A stretch of 64,000 bases of DNA, from NCBI GenBank assembly GCA_032717465.1, contig CM064690.1, positions 12,895,569 to 12,959,568 of the forward strand. The letters are read 5' to 3'. This DNA is from Coenobita brevimanus. Lineage: Eukaryota; Arthropoda; Malacostraca; Decapoda; Coenobitidae. The notes under the pieces were generated by a model. It worked only from the letters and a program-made list of their open reading frames with translations, had not been told where the DNA came from and ran no database searches. Positions 1 to 10,289 of the stretch are shown here, piece after piece (position 1 is the stretch's first letter; each line of letters opens with the position of its first letter). A program made the position numbers and the translations under genes.

Positions 1-2
1 AA

Positions 3-83
3 CACAACAGTGACACAATGTCGTTATGTATACGATTGACCCACATTCAGTCATATACATAATGACACTGTGTCACTATTGTG
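3..83. repeat. Imperfect inverted repeat (30-bp arms)
   Basis: Positions 3-32 are the reverse complement of 54-83 with three mismatches, separated by a 21-bp loop. The arms contain TGACAC and TTATGTATA blocks. It could be a hairpin at the end of a foldback or MITE-type element cut by the window edge. No coding content is attached. Confidence 0.75.
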
Positions 84-1370
84 ACAAGTGGTCGGAATAT
101 TTTCGTTAAAACAGAGTTCGTGGTTCGTCAGAGCCGATCCCTGATACGTTTCGTTCATCCAATAATGACAGGAACATAATCCTTAAGAGTTTATAATGTA
201 AGGCTTAAATTACCACGCTCATATGGATTAATGGACGTCCAAAACCACACAACCTGTGTTAACGATAAACAACCGTATGTCATTGTAACACAAGGTCCAA
301 CTTGCAGAGTGTATGTCATGTAACATCTTACAACAGGATGAAATGGTTGGCAGGTATACCGGAGTATTGTATGTTTTTTATTTGTTGGTGATAATGCAGA
401 AGCGTGTGATAATACAATATGATTAATACTTTACAGATCATTTCATCATTATCTTTATGTTGGTTAAGAATGGGTGGGGATGGGAATGACAGGGTATGAG
501 AGGCGTTTGGTGGAGACAGCAAATCTGAGAGAAGGGTGATGGAGGTGGGAGTGAGAATGTATAAGAAACGACATCACATCTTTCATCAGATGCTATACTA
601 TATTTATCTGTAGTTACATTATAATATAGTATGTAAGTATATAGTCAATAACACATAATACGTCGTATGTCTTCTATCATTTTCGTGCCTTTTTCGTATG
701 TTGTGGATACCAGCATAGTATTACACATTAAATGCCTTTATATACTTACCTACACTGGTTCTGATTGTATATAAAAACAGTCATGACACATTGTAACATC
801 ACCAGCTCTGGCCGTCCCACATATATCCAACAACGGTTTGGGGTTGGGGTAGGGACGGTGGATGTGGGGTGTTCGATCGCCTGGTCGCTTACTGGCCGCG
901 ACTCCGGCTAACAGGGGGGAGAGATTAGTGCTTTCGGGTGTACAGTACATACTATATTGCTTATGAATGAATGTATACATGCCAAGTATAAATGTATGTA
1001 AGTTGTATTTGTACTTTAAATGTATATGTACATAGTTATGTATGTGCGTATTCGTATGTGTTTGTTCAAGTGTACATACAATATGTGTGTTGGTAGAGTA
1101 AATGTATAGTACAGTTTGTAATTGTAGACTTTCTAAAATACTACTTGTAAACAAATAATTGATTTTTTTTACTTTTTACAAAATTAGTTTACTCAGCCAA
1201 GTTTGTTTTATAAAGCTTAACTAATAGTCCATTTTGTGATATAAATATGTGCTTCGGCTAATGCAGGTGCCTTTGAAAAGAGCGATAGGCCTTCAAAAGG
1301 CTCAGTCTTGTTAACTGTGTGAACATAATATTCATCTCAATAGTATGATATAACATTATGGCTAAATATA
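84..1370. other. No gene recognised (AT-rich)
   Basis: AT-rich sequence with only short chance reading frames. The longest, on the minus strand at 750-1154, is rich in Thr, His and Tyr from TATG/TGTA runs and has no recognisable domain. I see no repeat family that recurs elsewhere in the window. Confidence 0.5.
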
Positions 1371-1384
1371 ATGTATCAGTCAAT

Positions 1385-3330
1385 CAATCAATCAATTCAT
1401 CCAGCCAGCTCGATCTTTCGTCAGTTCCCTAGCCTCACCGACTACCATACCTCTCTTCCTCACACACTCATCCACCATAACCCTCCATCTTCTCCTTGGC
1501 CTACCTCGCCTCCTCCCTCCTACAAATTTGATCAGCCTTTTTCACCACTCTATTGTTATCCATTCTCTCTTTCTCAGTACACTCTCTTCGATTCTGGTGT
1601 CCACAGACTTCTTCGCTCAACATCTTTCACGCATCACGTTATTTCTATCCACTCTCTGTACTCCAACAATCCACAGCAGTCCCATATCCACTGCTCTCAC
1701 TCTTGACTTTTCATTTTCATGCCACACCATAGACTCACAACCGTACGTTAAAGCTGGCACTAACACTCCTTCATGTAAGCCTCGTGCAGCTGCAACACTC
1801 AAAGCCTCTGTTTCTTATCAAGGCCTTCATAGCACAAGCTACTTTCCTTCCTTGTGTCAATCTACCACTTCATTTACACATTTTCCTCTTTTTTCTACCA
1901 CTGTACTCATGTATTTGAACTCTCTCAACAATTCTAGTCTCTCTCCATTCACTCTGACATCGCACTGGAAGTCACTCTCTCTCAAAAACCATCGCTTTAC
2001 TCTTTTCTACATTTACTCTCAAGGCATGATACTCAGACATCAGCAAAACTCTGCACTTGTCTACCAAGCTCTTGTCCGGAATTTGCAAGTAGCACTGCAT
2101 CATCATCATACAACAAATTTGAGATATTCCGTCCATCACCATTCATTACCAGCGCCATCTCTCCTCCATTACTCGTGTTTTTACTTTTTTCATCACCCCG
2201 TCCATATATACTGTATATTGAACAACCATGGGGATATCATACAACCATGTCGCACGCCCACACCGATCGTGAACCATTCACTTAAATGCCCATTTACCAT
2301 TACACATGCCTCACTACGATCATAAAAACTCTTCACAGCACCTAGCAGCCTACCATCTACACCGTACACACGCAAAACCTTCCACAATCCTTCTCCGTCT
2401 ACTTTGTCTATGCTTTTTCCAGATCCATAAATGCCATAAACACCTTATAGTACTTCTCAGAAGCCTTCTCTACTATCTGTCTCACGGCAAATATTTGAGC
2501 CACACATCCTCTGCCACTCTTAAAGCCACCCTGTTCATCACTCACTAGGACTTCTGATATCTCTTACCTTCTTTATAATAAGTCTTCCATATACTTTCCC
2601 TACAACACTCAGTAAACTTATGCCACGATAATTCTTGCACTCACTTCGCTCACCTTTATTTTTGTATTGAGGTAGGTGTGGACGCTCACCATCCACTTAC
2701 TCGATGTAATGCTGCTTTGGTGTCTGCCCTTTCCTCTCCTGTTTCCTTCCTTCCTCTTCCGTCTTTCTTTCCTTCATTCTTTCCTCTTCCTTCTGCCTAT
2801 TGGTGACTCTACACTGAGTGACAAACCAAATGGTTTCCAGTACACTAGGAAACCATTTACTACGCTGGGTGGTAACCATATAACCAAATTATGGCGCCTG
2901 GTGGTTTAGCGGGTTATTAAGGTGCTCCAGTCGGATTGAGCCGGTGCAGGTTATATTCAAGGGATGATTGGGGTTTATTGCTAACGTAATGCCACACGGG
3001 GATGAGTGAGGCTGGTCACTCTCATCTTAAATGCCTGGACCAACTTGCCTAGCCCCATGCTCCTACGCTTCTCGTGGGGCGACATAGGATTGGATGACGG
3101 ATGGATGGATGATACAATCATAGCCTTTTTCCACTCTGCTGGCATAGTTTCACACATCCATGCCTTCTTACACATCTCCAACAAGCACTTCATCCTGCTC
3201 TCCACACTACACTTAATCATCTCTGCATACACCTCATAGCTCCAGCTGCTTTCTCATTTTTCAGCATATTCACAGCTAAATCACACTTAAATCACCTAAG
3301 TTATCAACCGTCTTCTTGTTGTCTGACTTC
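1385..3330 (-). mobile_element. Decayed RTE-like LINE, family 2 (reverse transcriptase part)
   Basis: Read on the minus strand, this is the reverse transcriptase part of a non-LTR retrotransposon. From its 5' side: a fingers segment near 3120-3290 (AEMIKCSVESRMK, then WKKAMIV), a YRGISLLSVVGKVYGRL block near 2580-2650, the LWKVLR-like and HGCMISPWLFNI palm block near 2200-2390, the VPALTYGCESMVW block near 1700-1790, and an RRGRP-type basic tail near 1420-1540. It ends in four TTGA-like tetranucleotides at 1385-1402. Several frames are broken and no endonuclease is seen, so it is 5'-truncated and dead. A SINE-like repeat at about 2690-3112 interrupts it right after the AMIV codons. The basic tail matches the LINE fragment at 37985-38225, so those two form one family distinct from the 15.5 kb LINE. 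RTE-like assignment is from memory of the family. Confidence 0.8.
2690..3112 (+). mobile_element. tRNA-derived SINE-like repeat, copy 1
   Basis: Strongly similar to 45661-46085 (same strand) and to 8760-8985 (opposite strand). It carries a pol III A-box-like TGGTTTAGCGG at 2902-2912 and a B-box-like GGATTGAGCC near 2933-2942. An 11-bp hairpin lies upstream, with arms 2828-2838 and 2847-2858. It ends in a GGAT/GATG tetranucleotide run near 3100. It sits inside the antisense LINE at 1385-3330, so it arrived later. The 5' flank is pyrimidine-rich and the exact left border is uncertain. Confidence 0.75.
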
Positions 3331-3381
3331 TATACACATATATAACACTATTAGACTGGATGATTTATGGAGCTCTCCCTC

Positions 3382-3384
<3 letters not shown>

Positions 3385-3448
<64 letters not shown>
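3385..3448. repeat. (CT)n microsatellite
   Basis: About 32 uninterrupted TC units. Frames running through it encode only poly-Ser/Leu and are not genes. Confidence 0.97.
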
Positions 3449-3451
<3 letters not shown>

Positions 3452-4400
3452 TATCGTTTTTGAGTGCTCGCAGACTGCTCTCTGTCTCCTTTATATTATT
3501 TTTCTTCTCCTGCCCTCGTCCCACTCTGGCCTTTTCTGTCCCACTAGCTTTTCATTCCTGTTTTCTATCCATCTTTTGACTTTCTCTTATTGTCTTCTCT
3601 CTTCTTTCTTTTCCTCAATGTTTCCTTCTCTTGTCAACATTGTAACACAGCTGAATACGGCCTGAATTCAATGCCGGGTCCAGCCCTTTGAAAAAGAGGA
3701 GGGGGGGGGAATTACCCCTTAATACCCGGAAGGAATAACAAATAAATATGCTCATTTATTTTAATTGTTTCAAAAGAGAGTAATAATACAGGCAAGTACA
3801 ACTGTAGTAAGATATTAATTGCATGTATATTGGTAAATAACGTTCTTTTGTTATTAGTAATCATTGGTCTGCCAAAAATAAGGGTCGCATGCCCCCCATG
3901 CCCCCAAATCTGTGCCTGTTTAGCCTTTCTGCAGTTCATTGTCACTCTCCCCGGGGATTATTGACGATGTTGGAGCGGCCAGGTTTGTTGCATCACGTGA
4001 AGGCGTCTCTCTCCTGCGCCTACCTTGTCCAGAAAGAAATAAGAAACCTGCTTTCCTTTAAATTAATTTCGTAACCAAAACAATTACACACAAGCAACTC
4101 AGTACACAGCTCTTTATACATTTTAATGCCAATTATTTGCTGCCGAGTCTGAATGCACAGCCGCATGCCAAAGAGGACACCATACATCACTATAATATTT
4201 ACCTATTTTTCAGTAATATCTTGAGAGCAAGCAACAAACGAAAAAAGGAAAGTGTACTCACTGACATGCTGGCAGACAAAGTTGGATCATAAAAACATCT
4301 TACTGAGATAACACCGACACAGGAAAATAAAAGTACCTCCAAATTATCGGAAACATGTTTATAAATAGAGCCATATGGTCCTAAACAACACCACATGGTA
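3449..4400. other. No gene recognised
   Basis: Pyrimidine-rich sequence to about 3640, then unremarkable mixed sequence. No motif, repeat copy or convincing reading frame was seen. From about 4370 scattered CATGGT words announce the minisatellite that follows. Confidence 0.5.
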
Positions 4401-4408
4401 ATAATCTC

Positions 4409-4663
4409 CCACCACATGGTCATAGTCACTGGGTCATGATCATTAACACCACTACATGGTCATAGTCACTGAGTCATGATCATTAACACCACTACATGGT
4501 CATAGTCACTGAGTTATGATCATTAATACCACTACATGGTCATAGTCACTGGGTCATGATCGTTAACACCACTACATGGTCATAGTCACTGAGTCATGAT
4601 CGTTAACACCACTACATGGTCATAGTCACTGAGTCATGATCGTTAACACCACTACATGGTCAT
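4409..4663. repeat. 40-bp minisatellite, about 6 copies
   Basis: The words ACTACATGGTCATAGTCACT and GAGTCATGATCATTAACACC alternate with an exact 40-bp period, for example at 4441 and 4481. Copies differ by single bases (GAGTCA/GGGTCA, CATTAA/CGTTAA). The CATGGTCAT word decays outward on both sides. Confidence 0.95.
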
Positions 4664-5330
4664 ATAACGCTACTGCATGCTCATATACACCACTACACGG
4701 TCATAACCATACTCTTAAACCATCATCTCATGAGAGAAATTACCAATATGCCGGGAATCGAACCCGGGACTCTCAGGTGAGAGCCAGGCAGCATACCACT
4801 ACACCATGACCAGGTAAAAAGTTAATACAGGTTCTCTCTTCATCATCTCATGGTTATAAACATCTCATGGTTATAATGCACCATAAAGTCATACACAAGA
4901 TAACAGCGTCATGGCAATGAGCACGACCAAATGATCATAAAGCACAACGTCATGGTTACGAACACTGTCATTTGGTATTAAACGTCTCATAGCACAGTAT
5001 TCATAAACATCCTGGCCTGGTTGTAAACACCACTGCATGGCTATGAATATCACCACATGGCCATAGTCGTAATAACCATTTTGTAGTCATTAACAGAACC
5101 ATATAGTCATAAGCATACAAGTTGTTGCAAGTACCACGGAGTAGTTATGGTCATGGCCATCAACACCTCAACATGGTAATAAATCCCATCTCAGGATTAT
5201 AGAAACCATCGCAAGGTCACAAATACCATCAAATGGTCATAATCACCACCACATTATCATGACCTCCACATGGTGGTAATTAACACTGCAACAAGGTCAT
5301 TAGCATCATTGCATGGTCAACAAATGGTGC
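4664..5330. repeat. Degenerate CATGGTCATAA-type satellite
   Basis: Loose, irregularly spaced repeats of a CATGGTCATAA/ACACCAC theme continue the 40-bp minisatellite. The theme resumes between the two inverted AGGTCA repeats (about 5935-6120). This suggests one older satellite tract into which other sequences were inserted. No coding content. Confidence 0.65.
4748..4813 (-). tRNA. tRNA-like sequence (Glu-CUC-like), pseudo-tRNA or SINE head
   Basis: On the minus strand there is a perfect B box GGTTCGATTCC inside a perfect 5-bp T stem (CCGGG/CCCGG) and an A-box-like TGGTGTAGTGG. The anticodon-loop-like CTCTCAC would read CUC (Glu). The anticodon stem pairs poorly and no 7-bp acceptor stem closes, so it is unlikely to be a working tRNA. 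The similar sequence at 46738-46806 supports a dispersed tRNA-derived family. Confidence 0.6.
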
Positions 5331-5930
5331 CATGCACAACAAACCTCGCCCGACACTAAGGTCTAACGTCATTGTGCCAAATGAAAGCCCATCTAAGACT
5401 TCCCATATCATGATAATAGTAAATATCTCTGTCTTCAACCAGATTCGAGTTACAGCCTCCTACATATCCGTGACCTTGAGTTTGGCCTTTCAAGGTCACG
5501 TAAGGTCAAAGGTCATGGTACCAATTACTGTATATCTGGAAAATCGTAAATATCTATCTGCAACTAGTTTCGAGTTATAGCCCCCTGTATATACGTGACC
5601 TTGTGTTTGACCTTTCAGGGTCACTCAAGGTCAAAAGCCTTGTTGCCAAATGAAAGGCTATATGGAAGTTCCTGTATGTTGATAATAGTAAATATCTCTA
5701 TTTTCAAACGGTTTCAAGTTATAGCCCTCTGAAAATCGGTGATCTTGATTTTGACCTTTCATGGCCACTCAGTTACCTCCAAAATTTAATCACTTTCTTT
5801 TGAGACAAGTGACCACAAATTCTGAAAGTTTCATGTAATTTAATTCTGCCGTTTTTACGTAATGTTGTTAACAAACAAAGAAACAAACTCAACCAATAAC
5901 AATACCTCTCGGGACTCCGTCCCTGGCGAG
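5330..5930 (+). repeat. AGGTCA-rich dispersed repeat, copy 1
   Basis: Built from roughly 160-bp internal repeats. Each has a GTTTCGAGTTATAGCC-like word, TGACCT words, then one or more AGGTCA words and an ATGTTGATAATAGTAAATAT-like word. It ends near a short GC hairpin (GGGACTCCGTCCC) after an ACAAACAAAGAAACAAAC-like stretch. Copies lie at 6190-6760 (inverted) and 34840-35625 (same strand). It is non-coding: chance frames inside are short and unlike any family I know. Confidence 0.85.
5474..5515 (+). promoter_or_regulatory. Candidate nuclear-receptor site cluster (DR4 plus DR1)
   Basis: AGGTCA occurs at 5493-5498, 5503-5508 and 5510-5515, giving a DR4 and then a DR1 arrangement, with TGACCT just upstream. 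AGGTCA direct repeats are the established binding sites of RXR/USP-type, HNF4 and other nuclear receptors. The same triple with identical spacing is at 35018-35040. Function is inference: no neighbouring gene is visible. Confidence 0.4.
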
Positions 5931-6189
5931 ATAATAACACCGCCACACAGTCTGGTTATCAACATGACATGGACATAAACATTACCAAATGGTCATGATG
6001 CATTACCATAAACACCTTCACATCGTCATAACACAGCACCTCATACACTTAAACATCAACACATGCATATTTGTTAAACATCACAACATCGCCACAATCA
6101 CAAAAATCAAACAACACATGTAAATTCGTAATCTCTTTTGCATTTTCCAAATTCTCGTCTGGTTACGAAACAAATAAAGTTGCATTATT

Positions 6190-6760
6190 ACCTCGCTCAG
6201 ACGAAGTCCGGCGAGGTATTGTTTTTGATTGAGTTTGTATGTTTATATGTCTGATTCTTTGTTTGTTGGCAAAATGACGGAAAAACTGAAGAATGAAATA
6301 ACATGAATCTTAAAGGATATGTTGGCACTGGTCCCAAGAGTAGGTGATTAATTTTCGGAGGTAACTGACTGACCCTGAAAGGTCAAAATCCAGGTCACGG
6401 ATTTTCTCAGGGCTATAACTGAAACCAGTTGAAGATAGAAATATTTACTATTATGAACATACAAGAACTCTTAATATGGGCTTTCATTTGGCACCAAGAC
6501 CATTGACCTCGGGTGCCCTTGAAAGGTCAAACTCAAGGTCGCGGATATTCAGGGGGCTATAACTCTAAACTGAGTGAAGATAGAGAGAAATGTACTAACA
6601 CCAACATATAGGAAGTCCCATACGGGTTTTTAATTAGTACCATGACTCTTGACCATAAGTGACTTTGAAGGGTCACTGATATTCAGGGGGCTATAACTCG
6701 AAACTCGTTGAAGATAGAGATGTTTACTGTTACAGAGACACAAAAATACTTATAGGCATT
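6190..6760 (-). repeat. AGGTCA-rich dispersed repeat, copy 2 (inverted)
   Basis: Reverse complement relative to 5330-5930, with about 260 bp of satellite-like spacer between the two. It begins with a hairpin-forming end (CCTCGC...GCGAGG near 6191-6216). It then has a GTTTGTATG-type stretch and the same AGGTCA and TGACCT words (for example near 6490-6545 and 6640-6680). Together the two copies form a large imperfect inverted repeat. Confidence 0.8.
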
Positions 6761-6769
6761 CATAATTAT

Positions 6770-8755
6770 GTTACAGTTGTTATCTTGGGTAGAATAATTC
6801 GACAAATTATCCTACCGCCTCTGACTACATGGATATTACAATTTTGCTTGACGACGACGAGGGCGGCGATGATGATTATGATGGCCAAAAGTAACCTAGG
6901 AGGATAAAAATATTTATGCAATAGAATGTGGGAAGACCTATGGTGTAATAGATTGACTAACCCTATCCACGAGTCGGGCCAGTCAGAATAGGTCAGGCTG
7001 GGTGGATATGCAAGAACACCTTCGTGAAATAGACCTTTCAAAATAGCTCAATTACCTCTATATCCATTTCACAACTTCTTTGTGACAACCATCATACTCT
7101 AGTGTTAATTTAGTAATATGCCTCAATATTCAAGATGGAGTGATCGTATATTCTGGCGAAGTTAAAGTGAAAAGAGTAATGTGTTCCACGTACCATAATT
7201 ACCCTAAACAATACATGTCGTGCTTGAGCTGGTAGTCGTGCCTCTGGTCACTCTATGACTGGTTCATTGAAGAACAGACCTCTTTTACCTAGGGCAGGTC
7301 AGTCATAACTCATTACACTGGTTTAGGGCTATCACGTGGTGACATTAATGAAATTAGATGGCTCCTCTGCCCAGTTATACAAATGTTCTTTAGTCTCTTC
7401 TCTGTCACCCGGATGAAGGATGGTCGACTGTAGAAAAGAGTAACTACAGCCTGCAGTTCAAAGGTTCACGTTCAGGTGAACCTGGAGCTACGTCAGCAAC
7501 AGAACGAGTTGATAAGGGAATGTTTAAGGTATCAAGGGTGTCACCACGCTTGAAGCCTTATACATTTTTTCACTTTACCTTGCTTAAAAAGCCATTATCT
7601 CTCCGTCTTCTTTTGCTCAGTTTGTACAACTGATTAACAGTATAATGTGAAGCGAGTCACGAAGTAGCGCCATGGAAAGGATTAGGGTCGAAACATCTCT
7701 CTTGCCACTGAGCTACAAGAAATAAGCTGCAAAAGGACGAAAACGTGAGCCATCTGACCCCATCGTACCATTGGTCGGCAGACCAATGGTAAGATGCTAA
7801 AACATATTTACCCTCCATTCCCCGTCGTAACTTGCATTTCTTTTTCCAGGAAGAATCAGGCACACGGGAAGATTTTGCATTCTTCTTTCCTTGTTCCTCT
7901 TGCTAATTGTAACCAACGATAATGTTCCTCTCGTAAATAATATTCGTTTATGTAGGAGGAACAGGAGACATGAAAGACTCTGCCCGGTCCTTGCCTTGTC
8001 CTTCCTACAAAAACAGATCGTGGCTAGGAGAGGGAATCGACCATAAACGTGTTTAAGAATCACATCCAAGGGCACTGCGTTTGGTGGAGTAAAGTAAATT
8101 AGAAGAGAGAGAGAGAGAGGGAGAGACGTCTCTCTCTCATTAATTCCTTCAACCCTATGATGTATTATGTTATCATTCTTGCTACCTCTAGACGACTTTG
8201 TTCGACTTGTTACAGTTTTCGGGAGGCAGAAGTTTTCATTACCTTTTTCACCATAAGAGGTCTTCCCTAGAATACATGGTCTGTATAAAAGACAGAAGAT
8301 TATACGTTGCTGATGTTGATGTTGTGGCCCAAGGCTCATCTTGTGAATCCGGTGTACCACAGGCTGAGGCTGCCCTTCTTGTGCAGTCCACCACTTTCAC
8401 TCTGGGGAATATAGAGGGAACTGAGAGACGTTTGAATAACGGGGCACTAGAGACGCCCACTTATATCAGTGCCGCCACATGAAGGAGTTCCTCTCCTTTA
8501 CCAAAATAATAGGTACTCGGGTTGAAGGGTTTAAGAACACAGCTACTGAGTAATGGGGTGATTAATGCAAGTAATTGGATCTTTGATTTGGAAGTTCTGA
8601 AGATAAATACGATGATAAATATTGGGTGTATTTCATCTTAGAGAACTGGGCCATTCCCCCAAACTAGAATACTGGGTCGCAGTTTCATGAAATTCGGCGA
8701 TCCATAGTTATTGACGAAGGACTGACTCTCCCTGGTATCACCATCCAATCCCCTT
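6770..8755. other. No gene recognised
   Basis: Short frames only. The longest are 7797-8360 on the minus strand and 8198-8482 on the plus strand; they overlap each other, lack known domains and include a GA-rich run near 8105-8135. The stretch 8465-8515 weakly resembles 31250-31300 (a GCC-C-ACATGAAGGAG-like block), hinting at an unclassified dispersed repeat. Confidence 0.45.
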
Positions 8756-8759
8756 TCGT

Positions 8760-8985
8760 TCCATAACGAGCGCAGAGGCCAGAGGCTAGGCTACTCATTC
8801 CTGATATTCAAGAACCTAGGTAACTAGTCTCACTCATCCCTGAGTGGCTATAAATTTCAACAATCTCTAGACTCAGTCCGGTTGGAACGCCTCATCCCAC
8901 TAAACCACTAGGCGTCATTTAGTTATATGGATGCCACTCAACATAGTAAATGGCTTCCTGATTTACAGGAAGCCATTTGCCTTTT
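8760..8985 (-). mobile_element. tRNA-derived SINE-like repeat, copy 3 (diverged)
   Basis: On the minus strand it matches the SINE-like copies at 2690-3112 and 45661-46085 through the hairpin, the TGGTTTAGTGG A-box-like word (near 8898-8908), the CGGACTGAG region and the CTCAGGGATGAGTGAG block. The hairpin is a perfect 13-bp stem here (8948-8960 with 8966-8978). It is the most diverged of the three. Confidence 0.7.
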
Positions 8986-8999
8986 CATAAGCGTAGTCA

Positions 9000-9795
9000 C
9001 CTAAGGGAAGCAGTACGTAGAGTGAATGGTTTTTAGGCACCCCCACTTTACCATTCCTTGGTCACTAATGATAAATCCTCCAGTCTGACTGCGTTTGGCC
9101 ATATAATGAGATGAAATGTGTAAGGGACTTTCATCAGGTTACAACAAACGCATTATAGGGATAATTTGAATGAAATGTAAAATATGTGATGGTACTGCTG
9201 AGTCTAGCGGTGTAATTGTTGATGTTGTTGGTGTGGTTTCAGGCTATTTAGACGTAAACCCAGTGGACTGCAGGAAATCGGCCACTGAAGTCGAAGTCCA
9301 CCAGAGATCTTCTGCTAAAGTTATGTTGAAGAATTGTTTGTGCTGTGAATGTGAAATGCTTAAGGTGATACAGACAAAAGGTGAAACAAAGCAAGTGACA
9401 GGGCGTGTGGGTGATAGTAAATGAAGAATGAAAAAAGAATATTAGTGATCGGTGTGTGGATAAAAAACAATAGTAAATGAAGCATGATTAAAACGATGGA
9501 AGTGAGCAGGCGTGTGGGCGAGGGGAAAAAAATAATAATAATAATTTGATGAAGAAAGAACAACATGATACAAGTATGCGGGCCTGTGGATGAAGAAATC
9601 AGTAAATGAAACAAGATAAAACGCAGACGCTGGCAGATGGCGTGGGCTGTATTGTAAGGACAACATCTACAGGTGGGATGGCTGAGAACGAGTGTGGAGA
9701 AAGCGGGGGAGGGTGATGGAGAGGCGTGTGTATAAAGTACAAAGGTGTACAAGGGAAAGCACACAGCTACAGACCTGTTGGTCTTTTCGTGGCTC
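9000..9795. other. No gene recognised
   Basis: Contains repeated AGTAAATGAAG/GATGAAGAA-like words at 9415-9610, about 60 bp apart, suggesting an old degenerate tandem repeat. The minus-strand frame at 9360-9824 runs through it without a known domain. Confidence 0.45.
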
Positions 9796-9799
9796 TTTG

Positions 9800-9985
9800 T
9801 TATAGGGAAGGTTATAGCTAACAAAACTATTCAGTCAGCTAGAGACAAGGACTGAAAAGCAGGAAGGCTCCCCCCAACCGACCAAGCCCTCCAGCCGAAG
9901 CCGGCAGGAAACACTGTAGTTAGAAGGACCACCATGCAGCATAGAAAAACTGTAATGGAAATTTCATAGGAGAGAAGGGAAGGAA
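9800..9985 (-). mobile_element. CR1-like LINE 3' UTR fragment
   Basis: Antisense copy of the block TCCTGCCGGCTTCGGCTGGAG, followed by a G-rich run and GAGCC, that forms the 3' UTR of the CR1-like LINE at 53815-53870. Related versions occur at 47575-47625. The rest of this LINE is not adjacent here. Confidence 0.7.
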
Positions 9986-10289
9986 TTTTCTTTTTACACT
10001 ATCTACCTGAAAGACAGAGCAACATTAAGTCAGCATCATTTATTTATGTTGTTCTGCAGTTGTATCATCCAGGCTCTGAAAAAAAGAAACTCATATATAC
10101 CACAGGAAAGTGTTATTCAGGAGGGAACATGCTTAGCTGGGGGTTAGACGACAGATACTTATCCAAGCAATTTTTAAAGGATAGTACTGTAACACAGTTT
10201 AACACATTTGAGGGCAGTTGGTTCAGTATATTTACAACTCTGTTAAGGAAGGAATGCTTAGCTTAATGTGACTGGAATCGTTTGCCGAT

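Noticed and set aside
3360..3665. Poly-Ser/Leu reading frames through CT and GT arrays (also at 27 kb, 39 kb, 58 kb, 62.8 kb)
   Set aside because: They are translations of microsatellites; two or more phases are open at once and flanks show no domain.
4409..4663. CRISPR-like array
   Set aside because: The 40-bp units are directly abutting with no unique spacers; it is a minisatellite in a eukaryotic context.
7797..8360. 187-codon minus-strand gene
   Set aside because: Unrecognised composition, a GA run inside, and an overlapping plus-strand frame of similar quality; no support beyond length.
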